A DNA stretch of 39,228 nt from Clostridiales bacterium (GCA_003343705.1 QAKR01000031.1:1-39228); one strand, 5' to 3'. Numbered from the stretch's first letter, positions 8,260 through 16,352 are shown. Translations and numbers: made by a program. Notes: a model not told the origin generated them from the letters alone.

Positions 8260-9825
8260 ATGCCCCAGGATCATTTAGATGATGAAAATGATATTCAATA
8301 TAGCCGGCGGGAACGCTTAGCTAAAAAAGAAGCCGAACATACAAAAAAAATTAAACATATATTAATGGTTTCCGGATTTATTATAGTTGGAATTCAAGCA
8401 ATTCTTTCTATTGTATTCAGTATTATGGTAAACAATCTTAATATGATTCCGTTAAAATATTTAATACCTGGAATTGTTTTACTGGTGCTTATTATAATCG
8501 CGTTTTTCCTTATGCAATTCCGCAAAACTCCTGGAATTGTCGCGAAGATTATTTCAATTATTCTATCTGTTGGTCTTCTGATAGGCTGTTTTTATGTAGG
8601 AAAGACGATGAACACACTTAAAGGAATGTATGGCACGACAGAAATTATACAAATGAATGTTTATGTTTTGGCAGACGATCCGGCACAAAGCATTGCTGAT
8701 ACAAAAGGTTATGAGTATGGAATATTATCTGTTCTCGACCGTAATTATACCGATAATGTTCTTTCAGATATTAAAGCTAAAACAGGTGAAAGTGTTAAAT
8801 GTTCCGAGTATCTGTTGCCGGACCTTCTTGCCGGAGCCCTATATTCTAAAGATGTAAAAGTAATAATTCTTAATCAAGCACAGGTTTCCTTTATTGAAGA
8901 CCATAAAGAATATGCGGATTTTGAAACAAAGACACGTGTTTTAAGCTCTAAGACTATTGAAAATCAATTAGAACCGTCAAAACCTGTTGATATAGATAAG
9001 TTTGAAGGGAAGGATTTCTTTTCTGTCTATATATCAGGAATAGACACTTACAGCGGCGAAATTTTAGCAAACAGCAGAAGCGATGTTAATATTCTTATGT
9101 TTGCAAATAAGAAAACAAAACAAATGCTTTTACTGTCAACACCACGTGATACGTATGTGTATATCCCCAGTTACGATTACAAAGACAAGCTTACCCATGC
9201 AGGTAACAACGGTATAGAGTCGTCTATGGACGCATTAAAAGAATTTTATGATATAGATATTGATTACTATTTTAAAGTTAATTTTAAGGGCTTTGAAAAT
9301 ATAGTAGATACCTTGGGTGGAGTAGAGGTTTATTCTGAACGGGCGTTCCGTTCATCTTCAGACTCCTCTTACAAAGGTCATATCTTTAATTATAAAAAAG
9401 GTTTGAATGATCTTGATGGTGAAAAAGCTCTTGTATTCGCCCGTGAACGCCAAGCTTTTGCCGATGGAGATTTCCAACGTGGCAGAAACCAAATGGCTGT
9501 AATTCAAGGGATATTTAAAAAACTTCTTTCTCCTTCTATTTTAACAAGCTATACAGGCCTTCTGGATGATGTTAAAAACTATTTTAAAACAGATATGTCT
9601 GCTGATGAAATAGCGTCACTTGTTAAAATGCAACTTAATGATGGTGCAGAGTGGAACGTTCGTTCTTTTGCAATTGAAGGCGACGGTAAAACTCTTTCCG
9701 GCAGTGGTAAGTGGGTTTTGATACCTTATACAAGTTCTATAAGCCAAGCAAAAGACCTTATTTCTTCTGTTAAAAGCGGCGAAGTTATTACAGAAGAAAT
9801 GTTGAAAACTCCGGAATCAGATTAA
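8260..9825 (+). CDS. LytR-CpsA-Psr (LCP) family cell-wall ligase
   Basis: LCP proteins transfer lipid-linked glycopolymers, such as teichoic acids or capsule, onto peptidoglycan outside the membrane. The protein (521 residues from the chosen start) has a charged cytoplasmic N-terminus, three hydrophobic helices (about residues 35-135), a periplasmic-type region without known motif (about 140-250) and the LCP domain (about 260-500). LCP hallmarks are SRSDVNILM, STPRDTYVYIPS with the conserved Arg, NFKGFENIVDTLGGV, and ALVFARERQAFADGDFQRGRNQ. The extra multi-helix N-terminus is longer than the single anchor of classic LytR. The ATG at 8260 has a GAAGGAAG site; an in-frame TTG at 8161 is inside the promoter. 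Confidence 0.93.
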   Translation: MPQDHLDDENDIQYSRRERLAKKEAEHTKKIKHILMVSGFIIVGIQAILSIVFSIMVNNLNMIPLKYLIPGIVLLVLIIIAFFLMQFRKTPGIVAKIISIILSVGLLIGCFYVGKTMNTLKGMYGTTEIIQMNVYVLADDPAQSIADTKGYEYGILSVLDRNYTDNVLSDIKAKTGESVKCSEYLLPDLLAGALYSKDVKVIILNQAQVSFIEDHKEYADFETKTRVLSSKTIENQLEPSKPVDIDKFEGKDFFSVYISGIDTYSGEILANSRSDVNILMFANKKTKQMLLLSTPRDTYVYIPSYDYKDKLTHAGNNGIESSMDALKEFYDIDIDYYFKVNFKGFENIVDTLGGVEVYSERAFRSSSDSSYKGHIFNYKKGLNDLDGEKALVFARERQAFADGDFQRGRNQMAVIQGIFKKLLSPSILTSYTGLLDDVKNYFKTDMSADEIASLVKMQLNDGAEWNVRSFAIEGDGKTLSGSGKWVLIPYTSSISQAKDLISSVKSGEVITEEMLKTPESD

Positions 9826-9841
9826 TAATTATTTATAGAAT

Positions 9842-9876
9842 GCAACGGCAAGGGTTTAACCCTTGCCGTTGCTTAT
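9842..9876 (+). terminator. LCP gene terminator
   Basis: A perfect 13-base stem, GCAACGGCAAGGG with CCCTTGCCGTTGC, has loop TTTAA and begins 16 bases after the stop codon; it is followed by TTATTAC. The same core sequence (GGCAACGG) is reused in the terminator at 12698. Confidence 0.8.
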
Positions 9877-10238
9877 TACAATTTATAATTGGTTGTGCTG
9901 TAGATCCAATACAAAACTAAACCTTTAATACACCTCACACAAAGACAAGTTAAGAAGATGATATCTTTGAGGTCTATAATACAACCATGACATTCTCTCT
10001 CTAATCAGAAATTCTATCTATTGCATTCTAACTGCGCTGATGCCTTTTTTTAATCTGATTTTAGGCGCATCTTTAACCTTTTTTATTGTTTAAAATATAG
10101 TATGTTTTACTCCTCTTATTATTTATTATAATAGATTGCAGACATTTATAGACGGTTATTTTAGTATAACACTTCAATAAATTTCATATTTTTAATCAGA
10201 ATATAATTATGATATTTTTCATAACCTTAAAAAAAGTA
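9877..10238. other. gene-free region between LCP and feo
   Basis: About 360 AT-rich bases contain no ORF with a ribosome binding site. The only structure seen is a weak GATGCC...GGCGCATC pairing around a T-run at about 10040-10075. I see no function for the stretch beyond its end, which leads into the feo promoter. Confidence 0.4.
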
Positions 10239-10290
10239 TTGACAAAATATATTTGCTGTGGTAAACTTATAAAGGTTAGCAGGGGCTAAC
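10239..10290 (+). promoter_or_regulatory. feo promoter with palindromic operator
   Basis: TTGACA (10239-10244), a 17-base spacer and TAAACT (10262-10267) are followed at once by GTTAGC-AGGG-GCTAAC (10275-10290). This inverted repeat covers the expected transcription start, an ideal place for a repressor. GTTAG/CTAAC half-sites resemble operators of DtxR-family metal repressors; the sequence does not look like a classical Fur box. That a DtxR-like iron repressor binds here is an inference. Confidence 0.55.
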
Positions 10291-10307
10291 TTTGAAGGGG
10301 GGGTAAT

Positions 10308-10538
10308 ATGACATTAGATAAACTTAAAATCGGCTCATCTGCCATAATTAAAAAAGTAGGCGGAGAAGGAGCATTACGCAGAAGATTTCTTGATATGGGG
10401 CTTACACCTAAAACTACGGTGACATTGTTTAAAACAGCACCTATGGGCGACCCCGTGGAGCTTCATTTGCGTGGATATTCACTTACAATACGTTTGGAAG
10501 ATGCTAAAAATATAGAAGTGGTGGAGATAAAACAATGA
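10308..10538 (+). CDS. feoA: FeoA, ferrous iron transport accessory protein
   Basis: This 76-residue SH3-like protein shows the FeoA pattern: LKIGSSAIIKKVGGEG, RRRFLDMGLTPKTTV, and DPVELHLRGYSLTIRLEDAKNIEV. FeoA acts in the cytoplasm with FeoB. A strong GGGGGGG site precedes the ATG. The stop overlaps the feoB start by four bases (ATGA), so the two are translationally coupled. Confidence 0.96.
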   Translation: MTLDKLKIGSSAIIKKVGGEGALRRRFLDMGLTPKTTVTLFKTAPMGDPVELHLRGYSLTIRLEDAKNIEVVEIKQ

Positions 10539-12538
10539 CATTTGCTTTAATAGGCAACCAAAATTGCGGTAAAACCACTTTGTTTAATCAGCTTACGGGT
10601 TCGTCGCAGCATGTGGGTAATTTTCCAGGTGTAACGGTTGAGAAAAAAGAGGGAACTATTCTTAAACATAAAGATGAAACGGTTGTGGATTTACCCGGGA
10701 TATATTCATTGTCACCCTATACGGCGGAAGAAGTTGTAACACGCGATTTTTTGCTTGACGGTGGGGTAGACGCCGTTATAAATATTGTTGACGCAACAAA
10801 CATAGAACGAAATCTTTATCTCACGCTTCAACTTTTGGAGCTTCAGCTTCCGATGGTGATAGCCCTTAATATGATGGATGAAATTCGTTCTGCCGGAACA
10901 TATATAGATATAAAAAAGCTTTCGGAAGCACTTGACGTACCCATTGTTCCTGTATCTGCCTCTAAAAATGAAGGCGTTTCAGAGCTTGTAGCAGTTCTTT
11001 CAGAGATCGGGAAAAATAAAAAACGACCGAAAAAAATAGATTTTTGTGAAGGTGCTGTTCACACAGCAATACATTCAGTTGCACACCTCGTTGAGGAAAA
11101 TGCAGCAAAAACAGGCGTTCCTATTCGTTTTGCCGCAACTAAAATCGTAGACGGCGATAAATACATGCAAAAGCGTTTGAGGCTTAACGAAGTACAGCTT
11201 GATATTGTTGGGCATATCGTTAATGAAATGGAAGAAAATTTAAAAACTGACCGTGAAGCCGCACTTGCGGATATGCGATATGAATATATAGAAAAACTTT
11301 GTTCGTCTTTTGTTAAAAAGCATGGAAGTGGAGAAACTAAAGAACAGAAACGTTCCGCAAAAATGGATGCTGTTTTGACAAGTAAATATTTCGGTATTCC
11401 TATTTTTCTCGGAATAATGTTTTTAATATTTTGGTTGACTTTCGGTGTAATAGGTTCTTTTCTTTCAGACCTGTTGGCAGGCGGAATAGATTGGCTTTCA
11501 GGGGTATGTGATGCGGCTATGACATCATGGGGTGTTAATGCGGTAATTCAGTCCCTTGTAATAAACGGTATTTTTGTAGGTGTAGGCAGTGTTTTATCTT
11601 TTTTACCGATAATAGTAACGTTGTTTTTCTTTCTGTCTATACTGGAAGACAGCGGATATATGGCGCGTGTAGCCTTTATCATGGATAAGCTTTTACGAAA
11701 AATAGGCCTTTCCGGACGCTCTTTTGTGCCTATGCTTATCGGGTTTGGCTGCTCTGTTCCGGCTATCATGTCGGCAAGAACCCTTTCCAGTTCCCGTGAC
11801 AGGCGAATGACAATACTTTTAGTTCCTTTTATGTCATGTAGTGCAAAACTTCCTATATATGCACTTTTTACCGCTGTGTTTTTCCCGAACAATGCACCTG
11901 TTGTTATGATTTGTCTTTATATAGGCGGAATTATAATGGGAATACTTTCGGCATTATTATTTAAAAACACCATTTTTAAAGGTAAGCCTGTTCCTTTTGT
12001 TATGGAGCTTCCTGCGTATCGGTTCCCATCGGCAAAAAATGTTATTTTGCATATGTGGGAAAAGGCAAAAGACTTTCTTGTTAAAGCCTTTACGGTGATT
12101 TTTATCGCCAATATTATAATTTGGATTTTACAGAGCTTTGACTGGGGGCTAAATCTTGTTTCGGGTCAGGATAGTATGCTTGCCGCAATCGGACGTACTC
12201 TTTCCGTTATTTTCAAGCCTTTGGGCTTCGGTGATTGGCGTGCCGCAACGGCTTTGATTACGGGGCTTTCCGCAAAGGAAGCAGTTATCAGTACTCTTGC
12301 TATTTTAACAGGTTCGGCTTCGGCATCACAACCGCTTTTGCAAACCCTGTTTACCTCCACCGCATCGGTAATATCATTTTTAACATTTACGCTTTTATAT
12401 ATGCCCTGTGTTGCGGCATTTACGGCGATGAAACGGGAAATTGGCAAAACAAGATATGCTGTTTTTGCTATGTGCTACTATACAGGACTTGCATGGGTAA
12501 TGTCGTTTATTGTTTATCATATCGCCCTGCTTTTTTAG
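10535..12538 (+). CDS. feoB: FeoB, ferrous iron transporter
   Basis: FeoB imports Fe2+ across the cytoplasmic membrane under anaerobic conditions. The 667 residues have an N-terminal G domain (G1 GNQNCGKTT, G3 DLPGIYSL, G4 NMMD, G5 SASKNEG), a GDI-like helical linker (about 170-280) and a membrane domain with two Gate motifs and the conserved Cys-containing segment IGFGCSVPAIMSARTL. LMPC-type LYMPCVAAFTAMKRE follows near the C-terminus. The length is typical of the shorter Firmicute form. It is the central gene of the feoA-feoB-small peptide operon. Confidence 0.97.
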   Translation: MTFALIGNQNCGKTTLFNQLTGSSQHVGNFPGVTVEKKEGTILKHKDETVVDLPGIYSLSPYTAEEVVTRDFLLDGGVDAVINIVDATNIERNLYLTLQLLELQLPMVIALNMMDEIRSAGTYIDIKKLSEALDVPIVPVSASKNEGVSELVAVLSEIGKNKKRPKKIDFCEGAVHTAIHSVAHLVEENAAKTGVPIRFAATKIVDGDKYMQKRLRLNEVQLDIVGHIVNEMEENLKTDREAALADMRYEYIEKLCSSFVKKHGSGETKEQKRSAKMDAVLTSKYFGIPIFLGIMFLIFWLTFGVIGSFLSDLLAGGIDWLSGVCDAAMTSWGVNAVIQSLVINGIFVGVGSVLSFLPIIVTLFFFLSILEDSGYMARVAFIMDKLLRKIGLSGRSFVPMLIGFGCSVPAIMSARTLSSSRDRRMTILLVPFMSCSAKLPIYALFTAVFFPNNAPVVMICLYIGGIIMGILSALLFKNTIFKGKPVPFVMELPAYRFPSAKNVILHMWEKAKDFLVKAFTVIFIANIIIWILQSFDWGLNLVSGQDSMLAAIGRTLSVIFKPLGFGDWRAATALITGLSAKEAVISTLAILTGSASASQPLLQTLFTSTASVISFLTFTLLYMPCVAAFTAMKREIGKTRYAVFAMCYYTGLAWVMSFIVYHIALLF

Positions 12539-12549
12539 GAGAATAAAAA

Positions 12550-12693
12550 ATGAATACGGCAGATGTTTTGATTATTACAGCAATTGTAACTATTGTTGTT
12601 TTAATAATAATATTTCTTATACGCCGCCGCAAAAAGCATAAAGGCTGCGGCTGCTGTTCCGGCTGCGACGGGTGTAAAAAATGTGAAAGATAA
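12550..12693 (+). CDS. FeoB-associated Cys-rich membrane peptide
   Basis: This 47-residue ORF starts with MNTADVLIITAIVT. It has one N-terminal membrane helix (about 4-24), a stop-transfer RRRKKHK and a Cys-rich tail, GCGCCSGCDGCKKCER, with six Cys. It matches the small FeoB-associated Cys-rich membrane protein family that commonly follows feoB in Firmicutes and may stand in for FeoC. An AGGAGA site overlaps the feoB stop, 11 bases away. The Cys cluster could bind iron or sense redox state; that is inference. Confidence 0.9.
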   Translation: MNTADVLIITAIVTIVVLIIIFLIRRRKKHKGCGCCSGCDGCKKCER

Positions 12694-12697
12694 ATAT

Positions 12698-12725
12698 AAG
12701 GCAACGGAGTTTTAACCGTTGCCTT
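12698..12725. terminator. bidirectional terminator between feo and the rhodanese gene
   Basis: A perfect ten-base stem, AAGGCAACGG with CCGTTGCCTT, has loop AGTTTTAA and sits between two convergent genes. GATTTTATT follows on the plus strand and ATATTTAT on the minus strand, so it may serve both directions. Confidence 0.7.
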
Positions 12726-12729
12726 GATT

Positions 12730-13125
12730 TTATTCTGTTACGATTTCATACGGCCAACTTATTATTCCGCCGAAATCTTTTACATTGGTATACCCCATGT
12801 CAATTAACTTTTTTGCAGCAATTGCGCTTCTGCGACCGCTGCGGCAGTAAACAAGAATTTGTTGATTTTTATCGGTAAGCTCTTTTTCAGCGCGAGTTTG
12901 AATTTCATAATCGGGAATAAGTAAAGCATCTTTAATGTGCACTTCGTCATATTCTTCTTGGGTTCTCACATCGAGAATTATATATCCTTTTTCAGTATCT
13001 ATGATCTGTTTGGCTTCTGATGCTGATATCATTTTATATTCTCCTTTTTCAGTTGCTTGGACGGAACAAGCCGAAATTATAAACGCCGTTAATATAAACG
13101 GTAAAAATAAAAATGTTTTTTTCAT
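12730..13125 (-). CDS. rhodanese-domain lipoprotein
   Basis: This 131-residue single-domain rhodanese is secreted as a lipoprotein. The signal peptide (about 1-19) ends in a lipobox IISAC with the lipidated Cys at about residue 20. The rhodanese domain (about 32-131) has ILDVRTQEEYDEVHI, and its active-site loop CRSGRRS holds the catalytic Cys. Family members move sulfane sulfur; the extracytoplasmic place suggests sulfur or redox handling at the cell surface. The gene is convergent with the feo operon and alone on its strand. The start has a GGGGTG site. Confidence 0.9.
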   Translation of the reverse strand: MKKTFLFLPFILTAFIISACSVQATEKGEYKMISASEAKQIIDTEKGYIILDVRTQEEYDEVHIKDALLIPDYEIQTRAEKELTDKNQQILVYCRSGRRSAIAAKKLIDMGYTNVKDFGGIISWPYEIVTE

Positions 13126-13182
13126 ATGAACACCCCTGAATTTATTTATATCTAATTATAACATACCTAAGCAGATATTCCT

Positions 13183-13195
13183 GTAACTCAGTTAC
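13183..13195. promoter_or_regulatory. perfect 13-bp palindrome in a divergent intergenic region
   Basis: GTAACT-C-AGTTAC lies between the start of the rhodanese gene (minus) and the promoter at 13205 (plus). Its place suggests a regulator-binding site; no regulator is identified. Confidence 0.3.
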
Positions 13196-13204
13196 CTTTT
13201 ATTA

Positions 13205-13233
13205 TTGACTTTATTATAACTTTATATTATAAT
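13205..13233 (+). promoter_or_regulatory. promoter ahead of the GNAT remnant and trmO
   Basis: TTGACT (13205-13210), a 17-base spacer and TATAAT (13228-13233) are near full consensus. They probably drive trmO through the GNAT remnant, since only 19 bases separate the two reading frames. Confidence 0.65.
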
Positions 13234-13258
13234 AAAAGAAAATAATAAAATAGTATGT

Positions 13259-13504
13259 ATGGGACGAAGTGCAAAAGAAACAGATGTTAATAAATCAGTT
13301 GAGGGGATATATACACTTCCCGAATTCCGTAATCAAGGATATGCTGCTGCAATGGTTTCTGAGATAAGTAAAATTATTATAAATCAAGGGAAAACGGCTG
13401 TGCTGCTCACTGATATTAATAACGCAGCATCAAATAAATCCTATAAAAATGTAGGTTTTAAAGATGTGGGGAGATTAAGTGAAGTTGAATTTTATAAAGA
13501 CTAA
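13259..13504 (+). pseudogene. C-terminal fragment of a GNAT acetyltransferase
   Basis: The 81 residues align with the second half of a GNAT fold: the beta4-alpha3 acetyl-CoA loop EGIYTLPEFRNQGYAAAMV (R-x-x-G-x-A type) and the C-terminal SNKSYKNVGFKDV motif. The N-terminal half, which carries much of the substrate site, is missing, and the promoter stands directly upstream of the fragment. No Shine-Dalgarno sequence is seen before the ATG at 13259. It is most likely a deletion remnant, possibly still translated, between a good promoter and trmO. Confidence 0.65.
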
Positions 13505-13523
13505 GTTTTAAAAAGAGGATAAA

Positions 13524-14222
13524 ATGTCAGAGAATTTTATATTAAAGCCTATTGCGCACATCCATAATGATTTTAGCGATAAATTTGGGATACCGAGGCA
13601 GAGCGGGCTTGTAGACGATCTTGAATCCGTTATTGTTTTTGAGCCGGAATTTCGAAATGCCGAGGCTTTGCGGGGGCTTGAAGGCTTTTCTTATATATGG
13701 CTGATATGGCAGTTTACAAAAGCCGTTAAAGACGGTTGGTCGCCTACTGTTCGACCTCCCAGGTTGGGCGGAAACAAGCGTGTAGGTGTTTTTGCCACCA
13801 GATCCCCCTTTAGGCCTAACCCTATAGGCCTGTCTTCAGTAGGGCTTAAAAAAAATTATAAAGACAATTCTTTAGGATATGTCCTATATGTTTCCGGGGC
13901 TGATTTGCTTGATGGCACACCGATATATGATATTAAGCCGTATTTGCCGAATACAGACTGTCACCCCGATGCACTAAGCGGTTTTGCGGAAGAGTTTTTG
14001 GATTATTCGCTGAATGTTGAATGTTCTGATGAACTTTTGGCTGTTGTTTCTCAAACAAAACAAAAAGCCCTTTTAGGCGTTTTGGCACAAGACCCCCGCC
14101 CTTCATACCAAAACGACCCAGAGCGAGTTTATGGCCTTGTTTTTGCAGGGTATGAGATAAGATTCACTGTTAAAGACAATATTTTAACAGTTATAGACAT
14201 TATAGAACGAGAAGTCAAATAA
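13524..14222 (+). CDS. trmO: tRNA (N6-threonylcarbamoyladenosine(37)-N6)-methyltransferase TrmO
   Basis: TrmO methylates the t6A base at position 37 of certain tRNAs with S-adenosylmethionine. The 232 residues show the YaeB/TrmO beta-barrel fold: IAHIHNDFSDKFGIPRQ near the N-terminus, LEGFSYIWLIWQF, the RPPRLGG and RVGVFATRSPFRPNPIGLS signature, GADLLDGTPIYDIKPYLP, and a C-terminal domain with LAQDPRPSYQND. The start has a GAGGAT site. It is the likely real cargo of the promoter at 13205. Confidence 0.96.
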   Translation: MSENFILKPIAHIHNDFSDKFGIPRQSGLVDDLESVIVFEPEFRNAEALRGLEGFSYIWLIWQFTKAVKDGWSPTVRPPRLGGNKRVGVFATRSPFRPNPIGLSSVGLKKNYKDNSLGYVLYVSGADLLDGTPIYDIKPYLPNTDCHPDALSGFAEEFLDYSLNVECSDELLAVVSQTKQKALLGVLAQDPRPSYQNDPERVYGLVFAGYEIRFTVKDNILTVIDIIEREVK

Positions 14223-14456
14223 ATTCAAAAAATATATCATACTATCAGGGGATACTATATAGTGCGATTGTTTTTTATGATGAAATTTAATATAACAATT
14301 TATTTTAGATTTACATTATGATTGAACATCTAAAAGATAAATGTAAGTATGATTTTGTAAGATTTGAAAAGCTATGGATTTTTTATTCTTCCTTAACTAC
14401 TTTATATTTTATTTACTACATATTTGAATATAGGCATACTAATGCTTAACTAAGAT
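14223..14456. other. gene-free stretch after trmO
   Basis: The region between the trmO stop and the terminator of the facing gene is AT-rich. I see no clear terminator for trmO itself and no ORF with a ribosome binding site. A 43-codon ORF (14318-14449) is present but lacks one. Confidence 0.4.
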
Positions 14457-14494
14457 AAAAAGGCACCCTACGTTAAATTGCGTAGAGTGCCCTT
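14457..14494 (-). terminator. terminator of the DUF4397 gene
   Basis: AAGGCACCCTACG pairs imperfectly with CGTAGAGTGCCCTT. Read on the minus strand the stem is followed by TTTTTATC. It lies about 135 bases past the stop at 14631. On the plus strand a weaker T-run follows, so it could also stop readthrough from trmO. Confidence 0.55.
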
Positions 14495-14630
14495 AACATT
14501 TTTTAGTTATCTTTTCACATCTAACGGAATGGTTTACTATATCAAAAAAATTATAATAATATTTAAAATTTAAAATATAGGATTTGGTGGGTTGTCGCAA
14601 TAAACAGGGTGATTCAAGAATATTTCAATA

Positions 14631-15272
14631 TTAATATTCACCGTCTACAGCTATAATAGCATCCAACGGTGGATTTTCACCCACAAGCCCAACGGCATAA
14701 ACAGTGTAAATTGTACCGGGCAATAGTTTAACATTAGGAACTGTAAGTACAACTTGATTACTGCCGGCTGGGCTGACTTGTAAGGTATAATTCCCGGGTG
14801 CTACACTTATATAGTCGGTATATTGTTGATACCTTACATCGGAAAACAATTTTGTTCCATTTGGTAATGTAATATCCACAGCAGGTGCATTGGGTGATAA
14901 ATGTGCAAACCTAATGTAAGAGCTGCGTTTATCAACCATAGGCATATATACCTCCATTATTGGCATTAGGCTGATATTTGCAAGTTTACCAACTGCTGCA
15001 ATTGTGAAACTACTCTTTGGTGGTACAGTTAATTTTGTATTTATTACAGGGTTGATTTCCTGGCCTGCAGGATAAACCTGAATAGTATATTCTCCAGATT
15101 TTACCGGAACATAGTTTGTTAATTGTTTATATGTAAGATTTTTAGCGATTAAATTTCCGTTTGCGTATATGTCAACAGGGGGAGCATCAGGCGATGCATG
15201 GAGTATCCTTACATAAGAGTCTTCCGGTTTTGACATTTCAGCGTAACAAGGCCAATCTTCAAATTTATTCAT
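14631..15272 (-). CDS. DUF4397-domain protein, two repeats
   Basis: The 213 residues are two copies of one beta-sandwich unit (about 18-105 and 115-210). Each begins with a SYVRILHASPDAPPVDIY-type motif (second copy SYIRFAHLSPNAPAVDI), followed by a YKQLTNYVPV or YQQYTDYISV turn, a G-x-YT-x-QV-x-PAG strand and a hydrophobic SSFTIAAVG or TIYTVYAVG strand. This is the DUF4397 family, usually extracellular. Here the N-terminus (MNKFEDWPCYAEM) has no signal peptide, so the place of action is unclear. A GGAG site lies upstream. Function is unknown. Confidence 0.85.
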   Translation of the reverse strand: MNKFEDWPCYAEMSKPEDSYVRILHASPDAPPVDIYANGNLIAKNLTYKQLTNYVPVKSGEYTIQVYPAGQEINPVINTKLTVPPKSSFTIAAVGKLANISLMPIMEVYMPMVDKRSSYIRFAHLSPNAPAVDITLPNGTKLFSDVRYQQYTDYISVAPGNYTLQVSPAGSNQVVLTVPNVKLLPGTIYTVYAVGLVGENPPLDAIIAVDGEY

Positions 15273-15305
15273 GTTTTAAGTCTCCTTATTATAATATAAA
15301 AATTC

Positions 15306-15334
15306 ATTATAATATATGTAAAATATCAGCACAA
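15306..15334 (-). promoter_or_regulatory. promoter of the DUF4397 gene
   Basis: On the minus strand, TTGTGC (15334-15329), a 17-base spacer and TATAAT (15311-15306) lie about 34 bases from the start. Confidence 0.45.
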
Positions 15335-15350
15335 TGACACCTCTCCTATC

Positions 15351-15386
15351 AAAAAAACAACCGCCGTAAATTTTCGGAGGTTGTTT
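15351..15386 (-). terminator. terminator of the helical-bundle gene
   Basis: AAACAACCgCCG pairs with CGGaGGTTGTTT around loop TAAATTTT. On the minus strand it is followed by a run of T, about 50 bases after the stop at 15434. Confidence 0.7.
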
Positions 15387-15433
15387 GAAGGAATATTCAA
15401 GTTTTTTATATGCGCTTGAGTATAAATTTAAGT

Positions 15434-15862
15434 TTAAAGAAATTGTTTAAGTTGCTGCACATTATCCTCTTCAAATTTAAGCAATTTCTGCATTAGTTTA
15501 ATAATGCTTGGTTCAGCATCATTGTACTTTTTTAAATTTTTAGTTGCGTCAATGATGCCCATGTTACTTCCGATAATCAACATTTCGGAAATATGTGAAG
15601 GCGTCTTATTAGTCATGGTTTGCATATTAATCATTAAATAAGTCTTTATTTTATCCAATGCACTAATGCCTTTTTCATCTTGCCCGTTTTCATTCAGAGC
15701 TTTTTTTGCTTCTAAATGTATTTGTTTATACTCGTTAAATTGTGATTCCAGATGTTTCTTAAAGTTTTCATCTTCAACTATACCCAGCAATTGTTTGATC
15801 GTATCTACTCCCATTTGGGAGTTTTGAAAAACAAAGTTTAACAGTTCAGTATTCCCATTCAT
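15434..15862 (-). CDS. ferritin-like helical-bundle protein of unknown function
   Basis: The 142 residues are almost wholly helical. The order fits a four-helix bundle: NTELLNFVFQNSQMGVDTIKQ, a second helix ending in HLESQFNEYKQIHLEAKK, a third with the conserved-looking MTNKTPSHISEMLIIGSNMGI, and a last with LLKFEEDNVQQLKQFL. It resembles DUF2383-like ferritin-fold proteins, and close relatives seem common in Clostridia, but no metal site can be confirmed. The ATG at 15862 is ten bases from GGAG; an upstream in-frame GTG (15871) lies within that spacing. It has its own terminator. Confidence 0.7.
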   Translation of the reverse strand: MNGNTELLNFVFQNSQMGVDTIKQLLGIVEDENFKKHLESQFNEYKQIHLEAKKALNENGQDEKGISALDKIKTYLMINMQTMTNKTPSHISEMLIIGSNMGIIDATKNLKKYNDAEPSIIKLMQKLLKFEEDNVQQLKQFL

Positions 15863-16166
15863 TTTTACCACGCTCCATTATACTTAGTTTGTTCAAATAA
15901 TAACTAAATATACAGATTGCTTTTTATGCATACTATAATATGAAAAATATAAAGAGGAGACCAAACAAAAAAAGTACATGTGTTTTTACCCATATTAAAA
16001 CACTGATACATAAGATATTTCTTGTAATTATTGCAGGCCTAATTATAATTTGGTTATTATAAAAAGCAATAAAAAATAATATAAATTTTTAGGTGGGGGT
16101 AATTAAATTGAATATGAAGTAAAAATTAAAATAAATTAATTCTCTAAATGTTCACTTAATGGCCTA
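15863..16166. other. gene-free region, start of the long spacer before the surface protein
   Basis: About 300 AT-rich bases show no confident gene. One 40-codon ORF with a hydrophobic C-terminal half (15940-16062) is open but has no ribosome binding site. Confidence 0.4.
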
Positions 16167-16195
16167 TTGATTTTTACATTTTTTTATGATAAAAT
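16167..16195 (+). promoter_or_regulatory. promoter of the surface protein leader
   Basis: TTGATT (16167-16172), a 17-base spacer and TAAAAT (16190-16195) lie about 325 bases upstream of the start codon at 16521. A transcript from here would carry a long structured leader. Confidence 0.5.
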
Positions 16196-16228
16196 AAAAA
16201 ATAAAAATTTTATTATTATATATATTAT

Positions 16229-16352
16229 GGTTATTATCTGTTAGGCAGGTAAAAACAGGTATAACCCTTGCGACATTAATTAATGGTTTTTATAGCGATT
16301 AAAAGTTTCCATGTACAATTCATGTTGAGACGGTGGTATTGATGTCAAGGGT
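16229..16352 (+). ncRNA. structured leader, riboswitch-like
   Basis: Two nested domains can be drawn. GGTTAT (16229-16234) pairs with ATAACC (16261-16266), with an inner CTGTT/AACAG. ACCCTTG-C-GACAT (16264-16275) pairs with ATGTCAAGGGT (16342-16352), a stem with one bulged C that closes about 66 bases containing CATG-TACAATT-CATG. The two stems share 16264-16266, so they may alternate. A terminator hairpin follows at 16361. The layout of aptamer-like domain plus terminator is riboswitch-like, but I could not match it to a known class, including c-di-GMP-I. Confidence 0.45.

Noticed and set aside
14318..14449. 43-codon ORF (starts MIEHLKDKCKYD) with a hydrophobic stretch
   Set aside because: No Shine-Dalgarno sequence and no recognised family; AT-rich DNA often yields such hydrophobic frames.
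15940..16062. 40-codon ORF (starts MKNIKRRPNKKS) with a hydrophobic C-terminal half
   Set aside because: No ribosome binding site precedes the ATG, the ATG overlaps a TATAAT-like sequence, and there is no recognisable homology; it could be chance in AT-rich DNA.
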